Counted from the first letter of the stretch, positions 34,961 to 43,842 are shown. The stretch: 64,000 nt of DNA from Sphingobium psychrophilum (GCF_012927105.1 NZ_JABBFV010000003.1:124001-188000); one strand, 5' to 3'. Numbers and translations: made by a program. The notes: a model not told the origin generated them from the sequence alone.

Positions 34961-35148
34961 GTCCGATAGCGTGCCAATATCCCTCAATCAGCCAAATCCA
35001 GCATAAATGCACAAGCCGACAATCAGATGTTTCACGACACCTGATTAATGGCGGCTATCCTATTCCATGCTTGCCAAGCGGACAGACGGCAACCGGCCAT
35101 TGTGCGACAATAAAATGTTGCCGTCATTCGGCATCGGCCAACACACAC

Positions 35149-35445
35149 TCAACTTAATTGCAAAGCAGCGTCGTGATCCTGTCCTGGCCCGATGATTCGG
35201 TGGACGAAGATGCGGTCCGGCTCGACGGAATAGAGGATTCCATATCCTTTGTAAGACCGGCGCCTGATCCCATGCTGTTCGTAGCGCGGCACCAGCGGGA
35301 AGGCGCGCGGCATATCGCCTATATGTTTCGCGGTTTCGCGCAGTTGGCCGACGAACGAGATCGCGCGCGCGGGATTGTCTTTCTCGATATAGTTGCGAAT
35401 GCCTTCGATATCGCGCCTGGCCTGTGAGGACAGCGTGACCTTCAT
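35149..35445 (-). CDS. ParE-family toxin
   Basis: 98 aa from MKVTLSSQARRDIEGIRNYIEKDNP, the ParE/RelE start. The conserved RRRSYKGYGILYSVEPDRIFVHRIIG block closes the toxin fold. An in-frame start 18 codons upstream would overlap the antitoxin gene too far. It overlaps the antitoxin gene by 4 bp (ATGA). The family's usual target is DNA gyrase. The 188 bp between this gene and the SLOG gene contain no gene that I can support. Confidence 0.9.
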   Translation of the reverse strand: MKVTLSSQARRDIEGIRNYIEKDNPARAISFVGQLRETAKHIGDMPRAFPLVPRYEQHGIRRRSYKGYGILYSVEPDRIFVHRIIGPGQDHDAALQLS

Positions 35446-35723
35446 CGACGCGATGCACCGCTCGCGCTTTTCTGGATGTCGGCAATGATCGTGTCGCACA
35501 CGTCGTCAAGATCATGACCCCCACCGGCCTTCATCTCCTGAAGGCTTTCGTCAATCGACGCATCAAGTTCCTTCAGCCAGCGTTCCTCATCCACGATCGC
35601 GCTTTGATCGCGGCGGATCAGGTCGCGCACATAGTCGCTGACGCTGGCATATTGGCCGCTGTCGATGCGGTTCTGCACATAATCCCGCATAGGATCGGGC
35701 AGAGAAACATTCATGGTAGCCAT
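35442..35723 (-). CDS. ParD-like (CopG-type) antitoxin
   Basis: 93 aa. MATMNVSLPDPMRDYVQNRIDSGQYASVSDYVRDLIRRDQ is the ribbon-helix-helix domain of ParD; the rest is an acidic C-terminal tail that should cap the toxin. A strong ribosome site (GGAGGT) lies upstream of the chosen ATG; a second ATG three codons later is possible. It is first in the operon, with a 17-bp inverted repeat 27 bp upstream for autoregulation. Confidence 0.9.
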   Translation of the reverse strand: MATMNVSLPDPMRDYVQNRIDSGQYASVSDYVRDLIRRDQSAIVDEERWLKELDASIDESLQEMKAGGGHDLDDVCDTIIADIQKSASGASRR

Positions 35724-35749
35724 CGGCAGATACCTCCAACTAATTTGAT

Positions 35750-35766
35750 ATGGCAAAAATTGCCAT
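35750..35766. promoter_or_regulatory. Inverted repeat operator of the ParDE pair
   Basis: ATGGCAA-AAA-TTGCCAT, perfect 7-bp arms. It lies 27 bp upstream of the antitoxin start, where the promoter is expected. Confidence 0.65.
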
Positions 35767-36299
35767 GGGCTTCAATCCCCCCTCTGCTCGGTTCGATGAT
35801 AGCCATGGGCGCGCCGTAATGATTGCATCACGACGCAATTCGCCGGGATGGGGGTATGCATCATCGCCATAGTTTCAATGATGATCCTCATAATCGACAA
35901 GCGCGAACCGGAGGCTGATTGACCCTTCCAAAGTAGGATTTTCTCTGGTTTATCCTTGTCGATGAACCACCCCGCCGCCTTCCGCCGCTCCCCGCCCGGC
36001 CCGCCGCGCCGTCCGCACCAAGGCGCGTCGGTGGCGCGTCAAAGTGACCCAATCATGACCCAACAGGCGCGCGTCCGTGACCTCGGCGTTACCCACTTGT
36101 GGCCCAACAGCGCCTTTCCCGTTACCCCACCACCCTATTTTCCCACATTTTGCGTCGTCCCACCCCGACGACACTGTATACTTCGCCACCAACGCCGCTC
36201 TGCGACCCGCAACCCGCGACCCGCACCCCCGCCCCGCGCCAGTTTCCGCGTGACATCGCCGCCCCGACTCTGTATGGGCGGCCGCAGCGAACCCTTCGG
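35767..36299. other. Long gap upstream of the rplJ leader
   Basis: 533 bp without a gene that I can support. Its left part (to about 35940) is AT-richer and continues the island; the right part (from about 36000) is very C-rich on the plus strand and shows no clear -35/-10 pair. A TATACT at 36177-36182 could be a -10 box for rplJL, but the matching -35 box is poor. No tRNA gene or direct repeat marking an island end was found by eye. Confidence 0.5.
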
Positions 36300-36528
36300 G
36301 GTTCACCGTCCGAGACAGTTGGTGAGGGGAATATGCCCCTCTTAATCTCCAGCCGAGACGGGGAAAAGTTCTTTGCCGAACGGGTCCTATGGCCCGATTC
36401 GGGTCTGCCTGTTCCTTGATGGATGCGGGCCAGTCGATCTCTCCCCTCGGACTTAGTACCCCATGCCTTCGGCGTGGGTTTAGTCGTTCGCCCGCGCAAG
36501 CGGCGCGGACATGAAGTGGAGTAATGGC
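36300..36528 (+). promoter_or_regulatory. Structured rplJ 5' leader (candidate L10-binding leader)
   Basis: The leader contains a GAGGGG/CCCCTC hairpin (36324-36341) and an 8-bp hairpin CCCATGCC/GGCGTGGG (36460-36478), with further GC-rich stem-loops between. In many bacteria ribosomal protein L10 (with L12) binds the rplJ leader to repress translation. No standard leader consensus was verified, so this assignment rests on position and visible hairpins. Confidence 0.5.
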
Positions 36529-37044
36529 ATGGATCGTAATCAGAAAGCTGAGGTCGTTTCCGCGCTCAACGCAGAGCTGGCAGAAGTTGGCGTGGTCGTC
36601 GTGACCCGCAACCTCGGCATGACCGTCGCACAGTCGACTGTCCTGCGCCAGAAGATGCGCGACGCGGGAGCCACCTACAAGGTTACGAAGAACCGCCTCG
36701 CCCGTATCGCCCTTGATGGCACGGCCTATGGCCCGCTCAGCGACCTGCTGACCGGTCCCGTTGGCCTCGCCACCTCGGCCGACCCGGTCGCAGCCGCCAA
36801 GGTTGCGGTCGAATTCGCGAAGACCAACGACAAGCTTGAGATCGTTGGCGGCGCGATGGGGCAAATGCTGCTCGATGCGGAGGGCGTCAAGTCCCTGGCA
36901 TCGATGCCGTCTCTGGATGAACTGCGTGCAAAGCTGATCGGCCTTATCGTCGCCCCGGCTACCAAGCTCGCAACCGTCACCCAGGCACCGGCAGCGCAGC
37001 TGGCGCGCGTCTTCAACGCCTATGCGGAGAAGGAAGCGGCGTAA
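36529..37044 (+). CDS. rplJ: 50S ribosomal protein L10
   Basis: 171 aa from MDRNQKAEVVSALNAELAEV, the typical L10 start. The family core VVTRNLGMTVAQSTVLRQKMRDAGATYKVTKNRLARIAL is present and the C-terminal helix (QAPAAQLARVFNAYAEKE) provides the L7/L12-binding segment. An upstream frame start at 36511 is not needed; GTGGAG precedes this ATG. It is co-transcribed with rplL 72 bp downstream. rplK/rplA, often upstream, are not here. Confidence 0.96.
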   Translation: MDRNQKAEVVSALNAELAEVGVVVVTRNLGMTVAQSTVLRQKMRDAGATYKVTKNRLARIALDGTAYGPLSDLLTGPVGLATSADPVAAAKVAVEFAKTNDKLEIVGGAMGQMLLDAEGVKSLASMPSLDELRAKLIGLIVAPATKLATVTQAPAAQLARVFNAYAEKEAA

Positions 37045-37116
37045 GCCGTCCTTCACCCGGATCAACTTTGACCCTCATCTGACGGGGCGCATCGCCCCAA
37101 TCAAGGAACTAGAAAA

Positions 37117-37488
37117 ATGGCAGACATCACCGCTCTGGTCGAACAGCTTTCGGCCCTCACCGTTCTCGAAGCTTCCGAGCTGTCGAAGGCTCTGGAAGAA
37201 AAGTGGGGCGTTAGCGCCGCTGCCGCCGTCGCCGTTGCCGGCCCGGCCGCTGCCGCTGCCCCCGCTGCCGAAGAGCAGACCGAATTTGACGTGATCCTGA
37301 CCGGCGACGGTGGCAAGAAGATCAACGTCATCAAGGAAGTCCGCGCCATCACCGGCCTGGGTCTGACCGAAGCCAAGTCGCTGGTCGAATCCGCGCCGAA
37401 GGCCGTCAAGGAAGGCGTGAACAAGGAAGAAGCCGAGAAGGTCAAGAAGCAGCTTGAAGAAGCTGGCGCGACCGTCGAGCTGAAGTAA
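37117..37488 (+). CDS. rplL: 50S ribosomal protein L7/L12
   Basis: 123 aa. The N-terminal dimerisation domain ([29 protein letters not shown]) is followed by an Ala-rich hinge and the C-terminal factor-binding domain ([37 protein letters not shown]). Two terminator-like hairpins follow. The gene ends the short rplJL unit; rpoB is not next, which is unusual since rplJL-rpoBC is the common order. The next genes are read from the opposite strand. Confidence 0.97.
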   Translation: MADITALVEQLSALTVLEASELSKALEEKWGVSAAAAVAVAGPAAAAAPAAEEQTEFDVILTGDGGKKINVIKEVRAITGLGLTEAKSLVESAPKAVKEGVNKEEAEKVKKQLEEAGATVELK

Positions 37489-37495
37489 TCGGAGC

Positions 37496-37577
37496 GCCCC
37501 GCGGTTCTATGCCGCGGGGCAACCGATCCGGCTCCGGCCGGACGAAAAAGGGCGGCGCCTCACGGCGCCGCCCTTTT
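37496..37577. terminator. Two hairpins between rplL and the porin gene; second is a strong bidirectional terminator
   Basis: Hairpin 1 (37496-37520): GCCCCGCGG/CCGCGGGGC with a 7-base loop. Hairpin 2 (37546-37577): perfect 14-bp arms AAAAGGGCGGCGCC/GGCGCCGCCCTTTT around TCAC, with A and T runs built into the arms, so it can stop both the rplL and the porin transcripts. Confidence 0.85.
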
Positions 37578-37600
37578 CATGTGGATGTGGCTTCCCCCGA

Positions 37601-39037
37601 TCAGTAATTCCACTGCACCTGGGTACGGATCAGGTCGCCTTCGGCCCGGCCGGTGCGCCGTTCGTCGGCTTCGGCCCGCTTCATCCGGGCATAGGCGATA
37701 GTGACTTCCAGCGCCTTCCACGGCTGCCATTCCACGCCCAGTTCGAACTCGTCGGTTTCCAGCCGCGGCGCATTGGTGCTGGCCTTCCACCCGCCGCGAT
37801 AATGTTGCCAACGGCCATAGGGCATCAACGCACCGACCGACTCCGTGGGCAGCCGATACATCATCTGGACATAGCCGCCGCGCAGCTTCTTCGTCTCAAT
37901 GGACAGGCTGTCGCGGTCATATTCCGGTCCCTTGCCCCAATTCCATTCGGCCTGGATACCAAAAGGCTGCGGATAGAGCATGGCGTGGAGGCCGACACGA
38001 TTATCGTCATAGGCGATCCCACTGACCGCCCCGCTGCGCAATTCAGGCTGCACCTTGTTCAGCATCGCCGATCCGCCGATTTCGACCACCTGCCCTTCGA
38101 ACGCATCGCCCAGCCCGTCCAGCGCGAATGGCCATGTCGCAAAGGCGACTTTCATCAGCCCGCGATTCTGCTCGGTTCGGTTGGTGCCCTGCCCGTTGAA
38201 CACGCCGACGCCAAAGGCGCCATAATTGCCGAACAGCTTCTGCCCGTCATGCCCCAACCGGTCCCAGATCTTCTGCACCGACGGCGGCGTGTAATAGCCC
38301 ACCACGCCCAGATCGCGCTCGCTGGGCGCCGCGCTGTTGATCGCGTCGCTGCGGTCCAGCGTCAGCCGGTTGGACGATGACTGCATATTCTCCCAGCCAA
38401 AGGGCACTTTGGACTGGCCAAAGCGCAGGCGCAGGCTCTTCTCTTTGTCGAGGAAGACGTCGGCATAGGCATCGCGCAACTGGGCAAAACCCTCACGCCG
38501 CTCCGTGCCCGCCTGATTGTTGACGGCGGTCGCGAAGTCGGACTGGAGATAGAGCGAGACGCGATCGGAGACATCGCCTTGGAGCACCAGCCGCGCCCGG
38601 CGCAGCGAAAAGCCGCCGCGTTCCGAAATCGAACTGTCGTGGACCGAACGCAGGCGCGACACGCCCGCCGCTGCCGTATCGTCACCGGACAGGAAGCCGT
38701 TATAGCGCATCTGGGTATAGCCGCGCAGCGACAGCTTCTCATACCAGGCCTTGGCCTTTGGCGCGGCGGCCGATGCCGGGATGGCCGACGGCGACGCGCT
38801 CGACGCGGCGAGCGCGACCGGCGCGGAAGCCGATACCGGGGCGGACGCCGGCGCAACGGCGACCGGCTGCGCCCCTTGGCCCGCGGCCAGCGCCGCGGTC
38901 AGCGCCTCCACCTGTGCCTTGAGCGCATCGATCTGCCGCTGCAAATCGGCGCTGCTCTGCGCCTGCGCGCCCTCCGGCACCGATGTCATCAGCAGCGCCA
39001 GCGCGGTGCCGCAAGCCAGTCGCAGTCGGAGCGTCAT
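37601..39037 (-). CDS. OprO/OprP-like porin with N-terminal coiled coil
   Basis: 478 aa. A signal peptide (to AQAQ) is followed by a short coiled coil (DLQRQIDALKAQVEALTAALA), an Ala/Ser/Pro linker and a beta-barrel region with many alternating strands, ending ..TQVQWNY with a terminal aromatic residue as outer-membrane proteins do. Motifs such as GYTQMRYNGF and FSLRRARLVLQGDVS recall the phosphate-selective porin O/P family. Phosphate specificity is not provable from sequence alone, although two Pho-box-like elements lie upstream. It is convergent with rplL. Confidence 0.85.
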   Translation of the reverse strand: MTLRLRLACGTALALLMTSVPEGAQAQSSADLQRQIDALKAQVEALTAALAAGQGAQPVAVAPASAPVSASAPVALAASSASPSAIPASAAAPKAKAWYEKLSLRGYTQMRYNGFLSGDDTAAAGVSRLRSVHDSSISERGGFSLRRARLVLQGDVSDRVSLYLQSDFATAVNNQAGTERREGFAQLRDAYADVFLDKEKSLRLRFGQSKVPFGWENMQSSSNRLTLDRSDAINSAAPSERDLGVVGYYTPPSVQKIWDRLGHDGQKLFGNYGAFGVGVFNGQGTNRTEQNRGLMKVAFATWPFALDGLGDAFEGQVVEIGGSAMLNKVQPELRSGAVSGIAYDDNRVGLHAMLYPQPFGIQAEWNWGKGPEYDRDSLSIETKKLRGGYVQMMYRLPTESVGALMPYGRWQHYRGGWKASTNAPRLETDEFELGVEWQPWKALEVTIAYARMKRAEADERRTGRAEGDLIRTQVQWNY

Positions 39038-39068
39038 ACCTATACCTTCCCTGTTCCGCGACGCCCGT

Positions 39069-39118
39069 ATGAAACTTCGGTTACATCTTGGCGTCTATTG
39101 CATGTCGTTTTTGTGACA
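39069..39118 (-). promoter_or_regulatory. Candidate tandem PhoB boxes upstream of the porin gene
   Basis: On the minus strand TGTCAC-N5-CGACAT (39118 to 39102) and TGTAAC-N5-TTTCAT (39085 to 39069) have the Pho-box layout of 6-base words spaced by 5; TGTCAC, TGTAAC and TTTCAT are canonical words, CGACAT is not. The distance to the start codon is 32-81 bp. Confidence 0.4.
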
Positions 39119-39180
39119 ATCGCTTTTGACCCGATCCCCGGTTGGCGGCACGGGCTGGCCGGGCTAAGCCTTTGCGCACC

Positions 39181-40677
39181 ATGTTCGCTGTCCCCCCCTT
39201 CCCCCGCGTCTATCGCTACGCTGCCCTGATCGCGGCGGCCGGACTGGCGCTGCTTGCGGGCGGCTGTTCCGACGAAGGCCGCGACCCCGTCGTCGTCAGC
39301 GTAATGGGTGATCGCGACGATTTTGCGAAACCGCTCGCCCACCTGCCCGATCCTGGCGCAAAGCTCATTCTGGAGGCCACCGCGCAAGGGTTGGTCGCCT
39401 TCGATGCGGGCGGCGAGATATTGCCGGCGCTGGCCCAGCGCTGGATCGTCGAGGATGGCGGACGCAGCTATATTTTTCGCCTGCGTCGCGCCTTTTGGGC
39501 CAACGGAACGCGGGTCACCGCGCCCGATGTCGCCAGGATGCTGATGGCGCGGATCGAATCGCTGCGACGGCTCGATCCCGACGGCCCGCTGGACGCGGTG
39601 CAGGCGGTGGTGCCCATGACGGGCGAGGTGATCGAAATTCGCATGGCCGCGCCACGCCCCTATGTGCTGCAAATGCTGGCGCAGCCGCAAATGGCGGTGC
39701 TGTCGCGCGATGGCGGCACCGGCCCTTACCGCCGCCGAACGCAGGGCAATGCCCAGTTCCTGACCCCGATCGACCGCACCAGCGGCGACGACGTGGCGGT
39801 GGACGAGCCGGTTCCGCCTTGGCAGACGCGCGTCCTGCGCGCCGAACGGGCGGCGCTGGCGATCATCCGGTTTCGCGAAGGCGATGCCGCGCTGGTGCTG
39901 GGCGGCCGCTTCACCGATCTGCCGCTGCTGGTGCCGGCGGGCATCGACCGCGACAATGTGCGGGTCGATCCGGTGCGCGGCCTGCACGGCCTCGCCGTCA
40001 CCGGCCGGGGCAAGCTGCTGGATGATCCGGCGATCCGCGCGGCGATCAACATGACGATCGACCGCAGCCAGTTGCCAGCGCTGTTCCCGCTGGGCGGCTG
40101 GGCGACCAGCGAGCGCATCCTCCCCGACGCGATGGATCTGGGTCGCCGCCCCACCGATCCGTCTTGGTCGGCCCTGTCACTGGCACAACGCCGCGCGCAG
40201 GGCGCGACGAATGTCTCCATCTGGCGCGCCGCCAATGGCGCACCCTCGCCGCTGCGGATTGCCCTGCCCACCGGTCCGGGCGCCACGCTGCTGTTCGGGC
40301 TGCTGCGGCGCGACCTGGCCGCGATCGGCCTGTCTGCGCAGCGTGTGACGATCAATGCGGACGCGGACTTGCGCCTGATCGACGAAGTCGCCGCCTATGA
40401 CAGCGCTCTCTGGTATCTCGGCCGCATCGGCTGCGCCCGCAAAATCCATTGCAGCGACGTGGCAGACGCCCAGCTTCAGGCCGCCAGCCTTGCCAGTTCG
40501 CCCGAAGAGCGCACCGCCCGCATTGCCGAAGCCGAAGCCCAGATGGTCGCGCATGACGGCTATATCGCGCTTGGTGCGCCTGTGCGCTGGTCGCTCGTGG
40601 CCAAGCGGCTGACCGGGTTCCAGCCCTCCGCCCGCGCGCGTCACCCATTGAACCATCTCTTCCGCACCACCAATTAA
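39181..40677 (+). CDS. SBP_bac_5-family peptide-type solute-binding lipoprotein
   Basis: 498 aa. The lipobox LLAGGC ends at Cys29. The body fits the extracellular solute-binding family 5 (LILEATAQGLVAFDAGGEILPALAQRWIVEDGGRSYIFRLRRAFWANG, the standard N-terminal block). Such proteins bind peptides or nickel for ABC importers, but no transporter genes are adjacent, so it could also be an orphan sensor. The ATG is at the line beginning 39181; an upstream frame start would extend ahead of the signal peptide. It diverges from the porin gene. Confidence 0.83.
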   Translation: MFAVPPFPRVYRYAALIAAAGLALLAGGCSDEGRDPVVVSVMGDRDDFAKPLAHLPDPGAKLILEATAQGLVAFDAGGEILPALAQRWIVEDGGRSYIFRLRRAFWANGTRVTAPDVARMLMARIESLRRLDPDGPLDAVQAVVPMTGEVIEIRMAAPRPYVLQMLAQPQMAVLSRDGGTGPYRRRTQGNAQFLTPIDRTSGDDVAVDEPVPPWQTRVLRAERAALAIIRFREGDAALVLGGRFTDLPLLVPAGIDRDNVRVDPVRGLHGLAVTGRGKLLDDPAIRAAINMTIDRSQLPALFPLGGWATSERILPDAMDLGRRPTDPSWSALSLAQRRAQGATNVSIWRAANGAPSPLRIALPTGPGATLLFGLLRRDLAAIGLSAQRVTINADADLRLIDEVAAYDSALWYLGRIGCARKIHCSDVADAQLQAASLASSPEERTARIAEAEAQMVAHDGYIALGAPVRWSLVAKRLTGFQPSARARHPLNHLFRTTN

Positions 40678-40766
40678 GAGTTTGATCGTGCGCGCAATGA
40701 ACCCCTGAACGTCAGGCGCGTATGTGCATCAGGCGCCCGTCCAATATCGGGCAAGGAGACAGGCAG

Positions 40767-41189
40767 ATGGCGATTTCGCAGAACCAGTTCGACCGCATCG
40801 CGCGGGAATTGCCGGGCTTCGGCCGCGACCCTGCCTCCATCCGCCGCCGGATCGAAGCGATGGAGGCGATGCTGGAGGGGCTGTTCGTCATTCCCGGCAC
40901 CAATCGCCGCGTCGGCCTGGATAGCCTGGTCGGGCTGATCCCAGTTGTCGGCGACTTGGCTACCGCCGCCATGGGGGCCTGGATCGTGTGGGAAGCCCGG
41001 AACCTTGGCATGTCGAAATGGCAGATCACCCGCATGGCCGCCAATGTCGGGGTGGATACGCTGGTGGGTGCCATTCCCTTCGCTGGCGACGTCTTCGATT
41101 TTCTCTACAAGTCGAACACGAAGAATCTGCGGATCATCCGCAAGCATCTCGACCGCCATCATCCCTCGACGGTGACGATCGACGGCTAG
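40767..41189 (+). CDS. DUF4112 membrane protein
   Basis: 140 aa. The block GLFVIPGTNRRVGLDSLVGLIPVVGDLATAAMGAWIVWEARNLGMSKWQITRMAANVGVDTLVGAIPFAGDVFDFLYKSN is typical of DUF4112, small proteins with two or three membrane-associated helices and no known role. AAGGAG precedes the ATG. It is transcribed alone after the solute-binding gene. Confidence 0.9.
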   Translation: MAISQNQFDRIARELPGFGRDPASIRRRIEAMEAMLEGLFVIPGTNRRVGLDSLVGLIPVVGDLATAAMGAWIVWEARNLGMSKWQITRMAANVGVDTLVGAIPFAGDVFDFLYKSNTKNLRIIRKHLDRHHPSTVTIDG

Positions 41190-41222
41190 AGTGATTTCTA
41201 ATCGCGTAAAAACAATAATCTG

Positions 41223-41260
41223 GAGCGGTTGATCCAATGCGATCGGATCGCAAACCGCTC
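41223..41260. repeat. GAGCGGTT...AACCGCTC hairpin repeat
   Basis: GAGCGGTT at 41223-41230 pairs with AACCGCTC at 41253-41260, with further GATCC/GGATC pairing inside. It recalls repeat elements seen in other alphaproteobacteria. It has no T tract but lies between convergent genes, so a terminator role is also possible. Confidence 0.55.
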
Positions 41261-41263
41261 TAG

Positions 41264-41971
41264 TCAACGCGCCGGTTCGATCCGCAGTTGCGCCCGGTCC
41301 CTGACGCCGCCCTGCTGCGGCGGGCAACTGATATAGCGATATTTGCGGTCCATGCAGATCCACACTTCGCTCAGGGCGCCGTCGCGGGTGACATTCAGGC
41401 GAATGCCGTCGGCGACCATGCCCTTGTTCCGTGCCGCAAAGGCTTCTGCGAACGCCCGCGCCGATAGGCTGGGCCGCTGCGCCAGTTCCGCCATGTCGGG
41501 ATAGCGCAGCGCATGATACAGCTTGCGCGACAAGGCGAAGAAGGCGGTCGGGTTGGTCGGCATACAGGTGCCATGCTTGACCCATTCATGCTGGATCAAC
41601 TGGACCGACGGCGTCGCGCAGAGATGATCGCGGATCACCTTGCGCGGCAGAATGCCGGCGGCCTTGCAATATTGCGGCCATTGCTCGCCATAGCCGTCAG
41701 GCCACAGCCCATGCAGGGTGAAGGCGAAACTGTTGTTCGACTGGCATTGAAACGCATCGCGCGCGCCCCCGCGCGATGTATTGCAATATTGCGGGGTCCA
41801 ACTGACCGCGAGCGTGTAATAGCCGATCGGCAGCACGCGCTTGGGCTCGTCGGCGGTCGGCCCTTCGATGCGCGGCCGGGCGATGACGTCCGGCAAGCGG
41901 CACTGATTGGCCTGCGCCTCGGCGATGCCGGGCGTCGCCAGCGCGATCAACGGCAGTAGCATCTTAAGCAT
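41264..41971 (-). CDS. Ribonuclease T2 family protein, exported
   Basis: 235 aa with a signal peptide (LLPLIALATPGIAEA). Both active-site segments of RNase T2 are intact: CAS-1 FTLHGLWPD (His87) and CAS-2 HEWVKHGTC (His128, Glu129, His133). Numerous cysteines can form disulfides in the periplasm. RNase T2 cuts RNA without strict base specificity. Its start overlaps the end of nadC by 8 bp, so it is the last gene of an operon otherwise devoted to NAD synthesis, an unusual placement. Confidence 0.93.
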   Translation of the reverse strand: MLKMLLPLIALATPGIAEAQANQCRLPDVIARPRIEGPTADEPKRVLPIGYYTLAVSWTPQYCNTSRGGARDAFQCQSNNSFAFTLHGLWPDGYGEQWPQYCKAAGILPRKVIRDHLCATPSVQLIQHEWVKHGTCMPTNPTAFFALSRKLYHALRYPDMAELAQRPSLSARAFAEAFAARNKGMVADGIRLNVTRDGALSEVWICMDRKYRYISCPPQQGGVRDRAQLRIEPAR

Positions 41972-42812
41972 AAGCGAAGTCCAGCCCGATGTCGGCGGCG
42001 GGGGCCGACTGGGTCAGTCGCCCGACGCTGATATAGGTGACGCCGGTCTGCGCCTTGGCCCGGATCGTTTCCAGCGTCACGCCGCCCGACGCCTCGGTCG
42101 GCACACGTCCGTCCACTAAAGCCACCGCCCCGCGCAGCGTCGCTACGTCCATATTGTCCAGCAGCAAATGAGTAGCGCCTGCGCTTAACGCGGGTTCGAT
42201 CTGGTCCACGCGATCAACTTCGACAATGATGCTGGCGACCCCAGCCGCCACCGCACGGCGCACCGCCTCCTCGACCGACCCGGCGACCGCGACATGATTG
42301 TCCTTGATCATCGCCGCATCCCACAGCCCCATGCGATGATTGGTGGCCCCGCCCATGCGCGTGGCATATTTCTCCAAACGGCGCAGCCCCGGTATCGTCT
42401 TGCGCGTGTCGAGCAGGGTTGCGCCCGTCCCGTCGATCGCATCGACATAGGCGCGGGTCATGGTCGCGATGCCAGTCAGATGCTGCACCGTATTGAGCGC
42501 CGACCGCTCCGCCGTTAGCATCGCTCGTGCCCGCCCGCGGATACGCAGGATGTCGGTCCCGGCCGCCACCCGGTCGCCATCCTGATGCAGCAATTCGATC
42601 GCCACATCGGGATCGAGCGCCCGAAAGAAAGCAACCGCAATCGGTAACCCGGCCAGCGTCACATCATCCCGGCTGTCCATCACCCCGTCAAAGATCGCAT
42701 CGGCCGGGATTACCGCCTCGCTCGTGACGTCGCGACCGTCAGGGCCAAAGTCTTCGGCCAGGGTGGACGCGACGAAGGCGGTCAGGTCGAAACCTGATAG
42801 CGAGAAGGTCAT
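41964..42812 (-). CDS. nadC: Quinolinate phosphoribosyltransferase (decarboxylating)
   Basis: 282 aa. It converts quinolinate and PRPP to nicotinate mononucleotide. Conserved blocks are TLLDTRKTIPGLRRLEKYA and MGLWDAAMIKDNH, followed by the DNMD and ASGGVTLETIRAKAQTGVTYIS barrel segments. The ATG overlaps the nadA stop by 4 bp. The start agrees with the family's N-terminal domain. It acts directly after NadA in the de novo NAD pathway. Confidence 0.95.
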   Translation of the reverse strand: MTFSLSGFDLTAFVASTLAEDFGPDGRDVTSEAVIPADAIFDGVMDSRDDVTLAGLPIAVAFFRALDPDVAIELLHQDGDRVAAGTDILRIRGRARAMLTAERSALNTVQHLTGIATMTRAYVDAIDGTGATLLDTRKTIPGLRRLEKYATRMGGATNHRMGLWDAAMIKDNHVAVAGSVEEAVRRAVAAGVASIIVEVDRVDQIEPALSAGATHLLLDNMDVATLRGAVALVDGRVPTEASGGVTLETIRAKAQTGVTYISVGRLTQSAPAADIGLDFAYA

Positions 42813-43798
42813 GGCCGCGCGCCCACATCCCCTTGCCCCACCGTCCCGCTGGCCATCTCCAGCATCCGGTCCAGGCTCTTCTTCGCCTGCAATCGCAGCG
42901 TCTCGTCCATCTCGATGCGCGGCTGCAAATCGCGCAGGGACAGGTACAGCTTCTCCATCGTGTTGAGCGCCATATAGGGGCAGATGTTGCAGTTGCAGTT
43001 GCCGTCCGCGCCCGGCGCGCCGATGAAATTCTTGTGCGGCACCGCCTTTTCCATCTGGTGGATGATGTGCGGTTCGGTCGCCACGATCAGCGTGTCGCCC
43101 GGCATCGTCTTGGCGAAATCCAATATGCCGCTGGTCGATCCGACATAGTCGGCATGGTCGACGATATAGGGCGGACATTCGGGGTGCGCGGCAACCGGGG
43201 CGCCGGGGTGCTGGACCTTGAGCTTCAACAACTCTGTTTCGCTGAACGCCTCATGCACGATGCACACGCCCGGCCACAACAGCATGTCGCGGCCCAGCTT
43301 GCGCTTGAGGTAGCCGCCCAGATGCTTGTCGGGGCCGAAGATGATCTTCTGCTCCTTGGGTATCTGCGCCAGGATCTTTTCGGCCGACGACGACGTCACG
43401 ATGATGTCGGAGAGCGCCTTCACCTCGGCCGAACAGTTGATGTAGCTCAAAGCAATATGATCGGGATGCGCCTCGCGGAATGCCTTGAACTGGGCGGGCG
43501 GGCAGCTGTCCTCCAGGCTGCAACCGGCGTCCATGTCCGGCAGCACGACGATCTTCTGCGGCGACAATATCTTGGCCGTCTCCGCCATGAAGCGCACGCC
43601 GCAGAAAGCGATCACGTCCGCGTCCGTCTCCGCCGCCTTGCGCGACAATTCCAGCGAATCGCCCACGAAGTCCGACAAATCCTGAATTTCGGGCGACTGA
43701 TAATAATGGCCGAGGATGACGGCGTTGCGCTCCTTGCGCAGCCGGTCGATTTCGGCGCGCAGGTCGGTGCCCTGCGGGATTCCCGTGATCGCGTTCAT
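42809..43798 (-). CDS. nadA: Quinolinate synthase
   Basis: 329 aa. This [4Fe-4S] enzyme makes quinolinate from iminoaspartate and dihydroxyacetone phosphate. The start block RLRKERNAVILGHYYQSPEIQDLSDFVGDS, the cysteines in FCGVRFM, WPGVCIVH and CNCNICPYM, and the C-terminal MALNTMEKLY are all family features. GAGGAG precedes the ATG. No nadB (aspartate oxidase) is adjacent, so iminoaspartate must come from a gene elsewhere. Confidence 0.96.
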   Translation of the reverse strand: MNAITGIPQGTDLRAEIDRLRKERNAVILGHYYQSPEIQDLSDFVGDSLELSRKAAETDADVIAFCGVRFMAETAKILSPQKIVVLPDMDAGCSLEDSCPPAQFKAFREAHPDHIALSYINCSAEVKALSDIIVTSSSAEKILAQIPKEQKIIFGPDKHLGGYLKRKLGRDMLLWPGVCIVHEAFSETELLKLKVQHPGAPVAAHPECPPYIVDHADYVGSTSGILDFAKTMPGDTLIVATEPHIIHQMEKAVPHKNFIGAPGADGNCNCNICPYMALNTMEKLYLSLRDLQPRIEMDETLRLQAKKSLDRMLEMASGTVGQGDVGARP

Positions 43799-43842
43799 AC
43801 CCTGATACTCCTCGGTCCCATGGCTGGCCCTTTGCCCGCGCC

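Noticed and set aside
33676..35770. Integrase, att site or tRNA at the island borders
   Set aside because: None visible by eye in either flank; xerC at 45.8 kb is the housekeeping recombinase by length and context.
35950..37065. A 371-codon open frame on the minus strand across the rplJ leader
   Set aside because: Antisense to rplJ and its leader; no recognisable domain.
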